From contig JAHFEP010000029.1 of NCBI GenBank assembly GCA_023248415.1, positions 1 to 19,899 of the forward strand: DNA of 19,899 bases, written 5' to 3'. Position 1 is the stretch's first letter. Every line of letters starts with the position of its first letter. This stretch comes from Nitrospirota bacterium. Its GTDB lineage: Bacteria > Nitrospirota > CAKKRA01 > 9FT-COMBO-42-15. The notes below the pieces were generated by a model. It made no database searches. It was given only the letters and a program-made list of their open reading frames with translations, and was not told the origin of the DNA. The translations under genes and the position numbers were made by a program. Positions 1 to 5,702 of the stretch are shown here, in pieces.

Positions 1-970
1 GCTGCTCTTTTTCAAAATCAGGACAGTAACAGTCTTTGCTTGAATGGTCCTGAACCCATCCGTTCTCAAGGCCAAACCTGTCAAGCAAATCAAGAACCTT
101 CTTATATTCGCTGGAGTTTATGGGTCTTGATATGAGCGGAAATTCCTTTGCCATGTGTGCTAAAAAATATTGGGACATTGCGCTGATAAAGGTCTTCTTT
201 CCAATCTTCTCGCTTATAAACCTCAGGCTATCTTCGCTGCCGGCAATATTATTAGGCAATACAAGATGCCTTATTATAAGCCCTCTGACAGCAATGCCGT
301 TATCATCTGTAACAAGGTCTCCCACCTGCCTCTTCATCTCAATTATTGCCTGCCTTGAATGTCTTACATAGTCCTTTGCTTTGGAATACTCCATAGCCAT
401 CTTATCATCACTGTATTTGATATCAGGGAGATAAATATCAATTATACCGTCTAAAAGCCTAAGTGTTTGAAGCGAATCATAGGCATTGGTATTGTAGACG
501 AGGGGAATTCTAATGCCATTTGATGCCGCTATTGCAATTGCCTTGACTATCTGAGCAGAAAAATGTGTTGGAGATACAAGGTTGATATTGTGGCAGCCTG
601 ATAACTGAAGCTCAAGCATGATATCAGCGAGCCTCTCAAAGCTAACCTCATTCTTTTTTAATGACTGCACAGGCTGTGAAATCTGATGGTTCTGGCAGAA
701 AACACATCTTAAATTGCAGTTTCCAAAAAATATTGTGCCAGAGCCTTTTGTGCCAGATATTACAGGCTCCTCGCCGTGATGAACACAATAGCTTGCAACA
801 ATTGGAAGATAACCAGAGCTGCAGAAGCCAGGCTCGTCCTTTGTCCTGTTAATCCCGCACCCTCGCGGACAGAGGGTGCAGTCTTTCAGCATATCTTCCA
901 ATACTTCAGCACGTCTGTATAATTCCCCTGTTTTTATAAGGCTTAGATATTTCGGAGCATTACTGTTCAT
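1..970 (-). CDS. PflA-like radical SAM protein (partial, runs off window)
   Basis: The minus strand is open from ATG at 970 to the window edge (323 codons). The product starts MNSNAPKYLSLI and has an N-terminal Cys cluster (CTLCPRGCGINR), then the radical SAM motif CNLRCVFC within GNCNLRCVFCQN, which ligates the [4Fe-4S] cluster that cleaves S-adenosylmethionine. This order matches the COG1313 family, homologous to pyruvate formate-lyase activating enzyme, whose true substrate is not generally known. The last visible residues (DCYCPDFEKEQ) fit the end of such proteins, so only a few residues are probably missing. No Shine-Dalgarno sequence is evident before the ATG, and a TATAAT-like box lies on the minus strand at 988-983, so the leader would be very short. 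It is divergent from the vapBC-type genes. The activating role is inferred from family only. Confidence 0.9.
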   Translation of the reverse strand, partial: MNSNAPKYLSLIKTGELYRRAEVLEDMLKDCTLCPRGCGINRTKDEPGFCSSGYLPIVASYCVHHGEEPVISGTKGSGTIFFGNCNLRCVFCQNHQISQPVQSLKKNEVSFERLADIMLELQLSGCHNINLVSPTHFSAQIVKAIAIAASNGIRIPLVYNTNAYDSLQTLRLLDGIIDIYLPDIKYSDDKMAMEYSKAKDYVRHSRQAIIEMKRQVGDLVTDDNGIAVRGLIIRHLVLPNNIAGSEDSLRFISEKIGKKTFISAMSQYFLAHMAKEFPLISRPINSSEYKKVLDLLDRFGLENGWVQDHSSKDCYCPDFEKEQ

Positions 971-1008
971 ATTGTGTATAATATTATAACATAATCATAA
1001 CGGGTTAG

Positions 1009-1055
1009 TAATCCCCCCTCACCCCCCTTTGGAAAAGGGGGATACAGGGGGATTA
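1009..1055. repeat. C/G-run palindromic repeat, copy 1
   Basis: This is an imperfect inverted repeat. The left arm is TAATCCCCCCTCACCCCCCTT and its near-complement ends in CAGGGGGATTA, with a short central loop. A closely related copy sits at 18456-18503 inside a coding sequence. Such C-run/G-run palindromes look like small dispersed repeats. This copy is intergenic, between the divergent radical SAM gene and the vapBC-type promoter. It has no T-tract, so I do not call it a terminator. Confidence 0.75.
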
Positions 1056-1068
1056 TCTGAAATATTTA

Positions 1069-1105
1069 TTGACAAAAGTAGCTACTTAGAGTTAAAATGT
1101 AGCTA
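1069..1105 (+). promoter_or_regulatory. vapBC promoter with overlapping inverted repeat
   Basis: TTGACA (1069-1074) is followed after 17 bases by TTAAAA (1092-1097), a plausible sigma-70 -35/-10 pair. The inverted repeat TAGCTAC (1079-1085) / GTAGCTA (1099-1105) lies across the spacer and start site, as expected for autorepression by a toxin-antitoxin complex. The predicted transcription start (about 1104-1105) coincides with the A of the antitoxin ATG, so the mRNA may be leaderless. Operator function and the start site are inference. Confidence 0.6.
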
Positions 1106-1374
1106 TGATATCAACGGGGATTAAAGACTTAAAAAATAAATTAAGCTACTACCTGCGAGAGGTAAAGAAGGGCGAGAAAGTCCTCATTACAGAAAGAGAA
1201 AAGGTAATCGCTACAATAGTTCCTGTAGAGAGGGCAGAAGAAGATTCAAACCTCCTTTCCCTTGTCAGGGAAGGTTTTGCTGTGTGGAAAGGCGGCAAAC
1301 CTGTTGGAAGTAAAAAACCCGTTAAAATTAAAGGTAAAACCATCTCTGAAATAATCCTTGAAGACAGAAGATGA
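1105..1374 (+). CDS. Phd/YefM-type antitoxin (VapB-like)
   Basis: The 89-residue product opens with a typical prevent-host-death fold: IKDLKNKLSYYLREVKKGE, then VLITEREKVIATIVPVER. This is the N-terminal DNA-binding half of Phd-family antitoxins. The rest (about 47-89) is a basic, extended tail that would wrap and inhibit the toxin. Its stop overlaps the PIN-domain toxin start (ATGA at 1371-1374), so the pair is translationally coupled, antitoxin first, as is usual. There is no Shine-Dalgarno sequence, and the ATG sits where transcription should begin. The inverted repeat at 1079-1105 is its likely operator. Confidence 0.9.
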   Translation: MISTGIKDLKNKLSYYLREVKKGEKVLITEREKVIATIVPVERAEEDSNLLSLVREGFAVWKGGKPVGSKKPVKIKGKTISEIILEDRR

Positions 1375-1793
1375 TTATTTACTTTGACACAAGTTCGCTT
1401 GTTAAATTATATGTTGAGGAAACCAATTCTGAAAGAATAAGGGAATTGTCAGGCAATGCCACCATTATCTCTACCTCAAAGATAGCCTACGCAGAGACAA
1501 GGGCTGCTTTTGCAAGAAAGCAAAAAGAAGAAGGCTTTTCTGCTAAAACCTTACAAAATATAGTAGAAGACCTGAATCGCGATTGGGAGAGCTATTTTGT
1601 TATAGAGATTACAGATGGATTAATAAGGTCTGCAGGCGACCTTGCAGAAAAATATCTTCTCAGAGGTTTTGATTCTATTCATCTTGCATCTGCTATAAAT
1701 TTTAGAAGCAAGATTAAGTCAGAGGTCTTCTTTTCAAGCAATGATGCAAAATTAAATCAAGCTGCAGAAAAAGAAGGGATGCCAGTTTTATAA
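1371..1793 (+). CDS. vapC: PIN-domain ribonuclease toxin (VapC-like)
   Basis: The 140-residue protein matches the PIN fold over its whole length. The four expected metal-binding acidic residues are visible: D6 in IIYFDTSSLVKLY, E42 in AYAETRAAF, D101 in RGFDSIHLASA and D125 in FFSSNDAKLNQAA. PIN toxins of this type are Mg-dependent endoribonucleases that usually cut tRNA or rRNA. All catalytic positions are intact, so the toxin is probably active and held in check by the upstream Phd-like protein. It overlaps that gene by 4 bases. The RNA target cannot be read from the sequence. Confidence 0.92.
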   Translation: MIIYFDTSSLVKLYVEETNSERIRELSGNATIISTSKIAYAETRAAFARKQKEEGFSAKTLQNIVEDLNRDWESYFVIEITDGLIRSAGDLAEKYLLRGFDSIHLASAINFRSKIKSEVFFSSNDAKLNQAAEKEGMPVL

Positions 1794-1815
1794 AACAAAG
1801 GATTGGGAAACCCTA

Positions 1816-2844
1816 TTGACACACGATTTAATTATATTATCAGCCTCTCTTCTTGTTATAATAATCGCTGCAGAGATATTTACAAATGCCATTGAGTCGC
1901 TTGGCGCAAAGCTGAAATTTTCTGAGGGCGTAACTGGCAGCATCTTTGCTGCTGTAGGCACAGCCTTGCCAGAGACAATGGTTCCACTCGTTGCCATATT
2001 TGCAGGAAATTCAGCGCATGTAAGCGAAGAAGTAGGCGTTGGCGCTATACTTGGCGCGCCTTTTATGCTCTCAACAATAGCAATGTTCCTTATGGGCGCT
2101 GCATCATTTGTATTTAAAAAAAGGAGAAGGAAGGCATCTATTACACCTGAACATACAGGATTAAAACGTGACCTTGAGTTCTTCCTTTTTGCCTTTTCCA
2201 TTGCCTTCTTTGTAGCCTTTACACCGCCGACATGGCGGCTGCTGCGCATCTTTATTGCAGTTATTCTTGTTCTCTCTTACTTCTACTATGTAATGGAAAC
2301 TATAAAGGCAAGCAATGCCCTCTCAAAAGACGGGCATGCAACAAAGGAGAGCAAAAATCTCTATATCTCAGCAATATTCAAAGACCACATGTTCTTTGTT
2401 GTTGTTCAATTAATTATTTCTCTGGGCCTCATCATAGCAGGCGCAAAAGGCTTTGTCTCAGGCATTGAACACCTTGCAGAAATCCTTCATATCCCTGTTA
2501 TAGCCCTCTCTCTTTTGATTGTTCCCATTGCAACAGAACTTCCTGAAAAGATAAACAGCATCCTCTGGATACGTCAGGGAAAGGATACGATGGCAGTTGG
2601 AAATGTCACAGGCGCAATGGTGTTTCAGGGAAGCCTGCTTCCTGCAATAGGAATATTCCTCACACCATGGACAATAAATCTTACAGTTATGTCAAGCAGT
2701 GTAATTACACTCATAGCAGGCATCTGGCTCTATATTCTTACTGTTAAGAAGCTCAAGATTACCATGCCGATGCTGATTGCAAATGGAGTACTATACCTTT
2801 TGTTCGTTCTTATTGTCCTACTCACTTATAGCCGGCTCCAATAA
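1816..2844 (+). CDS. CaCA-family Na+(K+)/Ca2+ exchanger-like membrane protein
   Basis: This is a 342-residue, strongly hydrophobic protein with about ten membrane segments in two halves around a charged middle loop (roughly 100-120). Each half has the alpha-repeat signature of cation/Ca2+ exchangers: GSIFAAVGTALPETMVPL (GTALPE at 48-53) and LLIVPIATELPEKINSI (TELPE at 240-244), the latter followed by VGNVTGAMVFQGSL. The acidic residues of these repeats bind the transported cation. The chosen start is TTG at 1816; the ribosome site is weak (AAAGGA at 1797-1802), and no better in-frame start gives the N-terminal membrane helix. It follows vapC by 22 bases and precedes a LETM1-like gene by 5. 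The counter-ion is undetermined. Confidence 0.87.
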   Translation: MTHDLIILSASLLVIIIAAEIFTNAIESLGAKLKFSEGVTGSIFAAVGTALPETMVPLVAIFAGNSAHVSEEVGVGAILGAPFMLSTIAMFLMGAASFVFKKRRRKASITPEHTGLKRDLEFFLFAFSIAFFVAFTPPTWRLLRIFIAVILVLSYFYYVMETIKASNALSKDGHATKESKNLYISAIFKDHMFFVVVQLIISLGLIIAGAKGFVSGIEHLAEILHIPVIALSLLIVPIATELPEKINSILWIRQGKDTMAVGNVTGAMVFQGSLLPAIGIFLTPWTINLTVMSSSVITLIAGIWLYILTVKKLKITMPMLIANGVLYLLFVLIVLLTYSRLQ

Positions 2845-2849
2845 AATAT

Positions 2850-3119
2850 ATGTTCAATTACTTTAAAAAATTAATTCTGCACAACAAGGAATTCATATTG
2901 AAAGAGGTTCTTGAGATTAAAGGACTTATGCAGCTGCTTATGAAAAACAGAAATACTGGAGATAAGTGGACAAAGGAAGAGAAAAAGAAGATTAAGCTGC
3001 ACCTTAAAGGCATATCTAAGCTTGCTCCTGTAGTGATTATCTTTTTGCTTCCAGGCGGTTCCCTGCTGCTTCCTTTTCTTGCACAGATTCTTGACAGAAG
3101 GAAGGTCAAAAGGCCTTAG
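2850..3119 (+). CDS. Small LETM1-like membrane protein
   Basis: This 89-residue protein has a basic amphipathic N-terminal part (about 1-55, ending in KWTKEEKKKIKLHLKG) and a single membrane segment at about 57-80 (KLAPVVIIFLLPGGSLLLPFL), then a basic tail DRRKVKRP. The proline-flanked hydrophobic segment with LLP resembles the membrane-proximal part of LETM1 proteins, which in mitochondria take part in K+/H+ or Ca2+/H+ exchange. It begins 5 bases after the exchanger gene, so the two are probably co-transcribed, and a joint role in cation homeostasis is an inference. It could simply be an unrelated one-helix protein. Confidence 0.7.
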   Translation: MFNYFKKLILHNKEFILKEVLEIKGLMQLLMKNRNTGDKWTKEEKKKIKLHLKGISKLAPVVIIFLLPGGSLLLPFLAQILDRRKVKRP

Positions 3120-3194
3120 TATAATTGATTGCCTATGATAAATATCATAATAAAATATCTTCCATAGCCATATACTATTTCAAAAAGGTTTTGT

Positions 3195-3368
3195 ATGCTT
3201 AAGTGCCCATTCTGCAATAATGTTTTAACAAACCACACTTCAGAAGGCTGGCAGTGCGAGTGCGGGGAGACAATAGCCTTTGGCTTTGAAATAGATGCTG
3301 CCGAGGCCTGCGAAACCTGCCCTGTTGCAACAAACTGCCCAAAAAAGAAAAGCCCAATTGGAAGGTAA
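3195..3368 (+). CDS. 57-residue Cys-rich zinc-ribbon-like protein
   Basis: This is a short ORF with a good ribosome site (AAAAAGG, about 7 bases before ATG). The product begins MLKCPFCNNVLTNHTSEGWQ and ends KKKSPIGR. Seven cysteines are arranged as CPFC (4, 7), CEC (21, 23), CETC (39, 42) and C48, suggesting a zinc ribbon plus a second Cys cluster. No enzymatic domain fits this length. It follows the LETM1-like gene by about 75 bases on the same strand. A role as a small metal- or nucleic-acid-binding protein is a guess from the cysteines alone. A longer antisense reading frame covers it but has low-complexity features of a shadow ORF. Confidence 0.72.
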   Translation: MLKCPFCNNVLTNHTSEGWQCECGETIAFGFEIDAAEACETCPVATNCPKKKSPIGR

Positions 3369-3372
3369 TGTA

Positions 3373-3456
3373 GCAATCTTCAACATCAGGCTCTGCCGAC
3401 TCTGAACCCGGCTGGAAGGTGAAGTCTTTGATGGTTATAATAATGTAGGAACTCGT
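3373..3456 (-). pseudogene. Decayed N-terminal fragment of a second 3629-3898-type gene
   Basis: Read on the minus strand from 3456, the sequence gives TSSYIIITIKDFTFQP followed by GSESAEPDVEDC. It aligns without gaps with the first 28 residues of the gene at 3629-3898 (MKSYIFITTEGFTFQP, then NSESSEPDIENC), with 18 of 28 identical by my count. The position of the start codon is ACG, and similarity stops after the Cys, at the end of the neighbouring plus-strand gene. It is therefore a truncated, start-less remnant of a duplicated gene. It lies directly downstream of the 53-residue gene, so the 89/53 gene pair was probably once repeated in tandem. Confidence 0.75.
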
Positions 3457-3462
3457 CGCCTT

Positions 3463-3624
3463 TTATTCATTCTCCACATAATGCCTGCCGACATTGAAGT
3501 GTTGGATGTGGTCAGCAAGTTTATCAAGATTCATATCTTCCACAATCTCTTTGGCATCTTCCTCATCTTTAGCCTCTACCTCAATATGTCCAGCAAACTC
3601 AAAGTCCACAAAGAATTTGGGCAT
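3463..3624 (-). CDS. 53-residue acidic protein, unknown
   Basis: On the minus strand, ATG at 3624 to TAA at 3463 encodes MPKFFVDFEFAGHIEVEAKD, followed by an acidic helical stretch and the end HYVENE. A GAGG ribosome site lies about 9 bases before the ATG, inside the end of the upstream gene (4-base gap), so the two are an operon. The pattern is an alternating beta strand followed by a helix rich in Asp/Glu, and I see no catalytic motif. A small stand-alone domain working with the 89-residue neighbour is plausible. I do not recognise a named family. Confidence 0.68.
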   Translation of the reverse strand: MPKFFVDFEFAGHIEVEAKDEEDAKEIVEDMNLDKLADHIQHFNVGRHYVENE

Positions 3625-3628
3625 AGGG

Positions 3629-3898
3629 TTAATCCTCTAAGATTTTACACTTTTCACTAATATAAAAAGTTTTTGAAAACTTTTGATACTCCTTATGCTT
3701 TAACTCATAGCCTGTTATCTCATTAAAGTTTGTTTCAAGAAGGTATTCGTTTTCTGCCATCAAATTATCAAAAGCCTCTTCTAAATCTTTACCATCTGCA
3801 AATCCAATAACCTGGCAATTCTCAATATCCGGTTCAGAAGACTCAGAATTTGGCTGAAAAGTAAAACCCTCTGTTGTTATAAAAATATATGATTTCAT
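3629..3898 (-). CDS. 89-residue protein, unknown
   Basis: The product starts MKSYIFITTEGFTFQPNS and continues with an acidic helix-prone centre (DGKDLEEAFDNLMAEN). The N-terminal strand-turn-strand and the helix recall small stand-alone alpha/beta domains, but I recognise no named family. It sits 4 bases after the HARE-HTH gene and 4 bases before the 53-residue gene on the same strand, so it is tightly coupled. A truncated copy of its first 28 codons lies at 3373-3456, which shows that it is a real, duplicated gene under protein-level conservation. Confidence 0.75.
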   Translation of the reverse strand: MKSYIFITTEGFTFQPNSESSEPDIENCQVIGFADGKDLEEAFDNLMAENEYLLETNFNEITGYELKHKEYQKFSKTFYISEKCKILED

Positions 3899-3902
3899 AG
3901 GC

Positions 3903-4637
3903 CTATAAATTGAAAGTATTTTCTATGCTCGTAAGTTCATATGTTTTTGTATGCCAATCTGACAACTGAATATAGCTCATAAATTTAATTCTTTTCTGAA
4001 TTGGCGTAAAAGCGCTTAACGATAATTTTGCTTCAAATTCTCTTTCTCTAACTTCATCAGCCACAATATAAAACTTCACATAAAAATCTTGAAGTTCCAT
4101 GAATTTTAAAAGTGAATTTTGAATATCTGCCAAGTGTTCAACTTCAAACAACATTGACGGCATTTTTCGCGTATTAAACCAGCTAACATCAACTGTTCTC
4201 GCCTTTTGCAATATATTGTCATACGCAAATTTATAGAGCTCGCCAATAGTGGTTATTTCACCCAGTCTCTTTCCTAAGTAGATTTTATTCTTATCTTGAT
4301 TTGGAATGAAAGTTTGGAATCTTTTTAAATTACCAATCTCAACAAGAAGCCCTTGATAGTATGTATGATTGAATTCCTCCTGTTTTTTAATTGATTGGTC
4401 TTTTGTCGGAAAGATTTCAGGAGGCAACTTGTTTTTATAAGAATTTAGAGCCCATAAACCAGGTCTTATTTTGAAGAAAAATCTTTCGTCTTGCACAATA
4501 CGACGAATGCTTGCAAATGGAGTTTTTGTTTTCCACTCTACGCCAGATACTTTTAAAACTTCTTGATAAAGATAACCAAGCGTTGCAAATCCGTTGTTCT
4601 GCTCCATCACTTTTATCACTGCTTCATGCTGTTTCAT
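3903..4637 (-). CDS. HARE-HTH protein with nuclease-like C-terminal domain
   Basis: This is a 244-residue protein. Residues about 1-70 form a HARE-HTH (HB1/ASXL/restriction-endonuclease) winged helix, recognisable from GFATLGYLYQEVLK, the KTKTPFASIRRIVQD core and FFFKIRPGLWAL. This module binds DNA, often near modified bases, and is frequently fused to restriction enzymes. Residues about 90-200 resemble a PD-(D/E)XK fold: an early Glu (E100 in LLVEIGNLK), D150 in TVDVSWFN, and E165/E167 in LFEVEHLAD, where the usual E-x-K is E-V-E. That suggests a variant or inactive nuclease core. It starts 2 bases after the 131-residue gene and is followed by two small genes. A role in defence or restriction is inferred from the domain pair. 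Confidence 0.75.
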   Translation of the reverse strand: MKQHEAVIKVMEQNNGFATLGYLYQEVLKVSGVEWKTKTPFASIRRIVQDERFFFKIRPGLWALNSYKNKLPPEIFPTKDQSIKKQEEFNHTYYQGLLVEIGNLKRFQTFIPNQDKNKIYLGKRLGEITTIGELYKFAYDNILQKARTVDVSWFNTRKMPSMLFEVEHLADIQNSLLKFMELQDFYVKFYIVADEVREREFEAKLSLSAFTPIQKRIKFMSYIQLSDWHTKTYELTSIENTFNL

Positions 4638-4639
4638 TG

Positions 4640-5035
4640 TTATAACTCCAATATCAAATCTTCAGTCATGTTATCCCTTATAAAGAGAGTCCCTTTAATC
4701 TCATTTAATCTTGTTTCCATATGTATTGGGTTTGACAAATCTGCATTTATAATTTTTTCCTCTACAAAATTACCGACCAAATCAATTTCAATACTATCAA
4801 ATACTTTTCGTTTTCGTGATATCTGAATATCACTTTTATTTTTGTAAGTAATATTTATTTCCTGAACCGGACCAGCATCTTTGCAATATTTTTGAAACAG
4901 TCCTTCGTTTAGCAGATTGTAAAAAGCTTTCTTGCTTATTTGTTGTTGCATTATAATATTTTTATCATAACCATGCCCATAGGTCAAGGTTAAATAGTTT
5001 TTTGGTAAGGCTTGGAACTTCCTCTTTTCTTTCAA
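4640..5035 (-). CDS. Unknown protein upstream of HARE-HTH gene, start uncertain
   Basis: The open frame of 131 codons begins at a TTG directly after a stop codon, with no ribosome site. An ATG at 4951 (MQQQISKKAFYNLLNEGLFQ) is an alternative start giving 103 residues, also without a clear ribosome site. The C-terminal part (NPIHMETRLNEIKGTLFIRD) looks like a strand-rich domain, but I recognise no family. It ends 2 bases before the HARE-HTH gene, so they are co-transcribed. The missing conventional start and an overlapping frame at 4965-5087 raise the possibility that its 5' end was truncated or frameshifted. Confidence 0.6.
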   Translation of the reverse strand: MKEKRKFQALPKNYLTLTYGHGYDKNIIMQQQISKKAFYNLLNEGLFQKYCKDAGPVQEINITYKNKSDIQISRKRKVFDSIEIDLVGNFVEEKIINADLSNPIHMETRLNEIKGTLFIRDNMTEDLILEL

Positions 5036-5087
5036 TCACTTTAAGAACAAAGCCCTGTGATAATATTTCTTGACTCCACCTTTGCAT
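4965..5087 (-). other. 40-codon overlapping ORF, possible frameshifted 5' part of the 4640-5035 gene
   Basis: The minus strand from ATG at 5087 reads MQRWSQEILSQGFVLKVIER and continues to a TGA at 4965, overlapping the 131-codon frame in a different phase. Purine-rich runs near 5020-5035 and an A6 run near 5000 could mark an ancestral frameshift joining the two. It starts inside the palindrome at 5086-5104. It may also be a chance ORF. Confidence 0.3.
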
Positions 5088-5104
5088 TGGTGTAGAATAC
5101 CAAT
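5070..5104 (+). promoter_or_regulatory. Promoter and operator of the HVO_A0114-type locus
   Basis: TTGACT (5070-5075), a 17-base spacer and TAGAAT (5093-5098) form a strong sigma-70 promoter. The -10 box is enclosed by a perfect inverted repeat, ATTGGT (5086-5091) / ACCAAT (5099-5104), the likely operator. Transcription should begin at about 5104-5106, on the ATG of the 22-codon ORF at 5105, so the transcript may be leaderless. Confidence 0.7.
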
Positions 5105-5173
5105 ATGAAAGCCCGATTAGTTAAGGATGTGAAAGCAAAGGATATTGTAAAATACAAAAGGGGGCAATTATGA
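5105..5173 (+). CDS. 22-residue ORF coupled to HTH gene, possible toxin remnant
   Basis: ATG at 5105 to TGA at 5173 encodes MKARLVKDVKAKDIVKYKRG plus QL. The stop overlaps the ATG of the next gene (ATGA at 5170-5173), so ribosomes finishing it can start the HTH protein. The ATG lies at the predicted transcription start. HVO_A0114-type regulators often follow a toxin gene in this arrangement; here only 22 codons remain, and the basic peptide could be the fused ends of a gutted toxin or a coupling leader peptide. It is too short to assign to a family. Confidence 0.5.
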   Translation: MKARLVKDVKAKDIVKYKRGQL

Positions 5174-5541
5174 AGGTTAAAAAAGTGAAAATAGAGATTA
5201 AGGATATTAAGGCTATCTTTGAAGATGTAAAGGAGACTGTAAAAAAAATAGAGAGGGGTGAAAAATTAAAGTCTGTCAAAGAACCTGAAATATATTTTAC
5301 CAGTTTTGAGGCATTCAGAAAGGCGCTCACACCAAAGAGGCTTGAGCTGCTGCATATCATAAAAACCAAAAAGCCACAGTCTATAAATGAATTGGCAAGA
5401 ATGGCAAAAAGGGATATTAAAAATATTGCCGATGATGTGAAATATCTGGAGCAGGTGGGATTGCTTGAAATAAAAGAGGCAGAGAGAAAAACCGCGCCAT
5501 TTATAAGTTATGACAAGATTGACTTAGAAATAGCAGTTTAG
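5170..5541 (+). CDS. HVO_A0114-type HTH transcriptional regulator (antitoxin-like)
   Basis: This 123-residue protein has a basic N-terminal extension (1-45, containing IFEDVKETVKKIERGE), the segment EPEIYFTSFEAFRKALTPKR, and a winged helix at about 60-115 (LELLHIIKTKKPQSINELAR, then IADDVKYLEQVGLLEIKE). This combination is typical of COG4190/HVO_A0114 predicted regulators, commonly antitoxin partners. The ribosome site is AGGGGG 4 bases before the ATG, and the gene is also coupled to the 22-codon ORF. The palindrome at 5086-5104 is its probable operator. After the TAG stop, 22 further in-frame codons run to a TAA at 5608. Confidence 0.85.
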   Translation: MKVKKVKIEIKDIKAIFEDVKETVKKIERGEKLKSVKEPEIYFTSFEAFRKALTPKRLELLHIIKTKKPQSINELARMAKRDIKNIADDVKYLEQVGLLEIKEAERKTAPFISYDKIDLEIAV

Positions 5542-5641
5542 AAAAAAGTCCGCGGAGAGTCTGCGCCTATTGTTGGCCATGACGCTATAGAGCTACTGGT
5601 TGCAGGGTAAGCGTTGATTATTATGTGCATCTAAAAAAAAC

Positions 5642-5658
5642 TTGGCATAGATATTGCA
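5642..5658 (+). promoter_or_regulatory. Sigma-54 promoter of the sensor kinase/NtrC operon
   Basis: TTGGCATAGATATTGCA matches the sigma-54 consensus YTGGCACGNNNNTTGCW at every fixed position except CG (here TA). The GG (5644-5645) and GC (5656-5657) doublets have the required -24/-12 spacing. Transcription would start near 5669, about 34 bases before the kinase ATG. The operon therefore seems activated by a sigma-54 enhancer-binding protein, plausibly its own NtrC-type product. TATAAT-like boxes also occur at 5668-5690 and could give basal sigma-70 expression. Confidence 0.75.
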
Positions 5659-5702
5659 ATATTCTTGTATAATATAGTTATTGTATAATATAGGTATCTA
5701 TT

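Noticed and set aside
1009..1055. Intrinsic terminator
   Set aside because: The palindrome lacks a T-tract and lies between divergent genes, so there is no transcript to stop.
1788..2249. Long antisense ORF opposite the cation exchanger gene
   Set aside because: It is the shadow of a membrane protein gene with intact alpha-repeat motifs, and has no recognisable domain.
3116..3376. 86-codon antisense ORF covering the Cys-rich 57-residue gene
   Set aside because: The plus-strand gene has a ribosome site and regular Cys pairs; the antisense product has no such features.
5539..5610. TAG read as pyrrolysine or programmed readthrough
   Set aside because: The C-terminus before TAG already matches the normal family end, and no Pyl genes are in sight.
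5625..5630. GTGCAT upstream of the kinase operon as a copy of the cytochrome enhancer word
   Set aside because: It is a single short match only 12 bases before the sigma-54 box, too close and too short to support a shared binding site.
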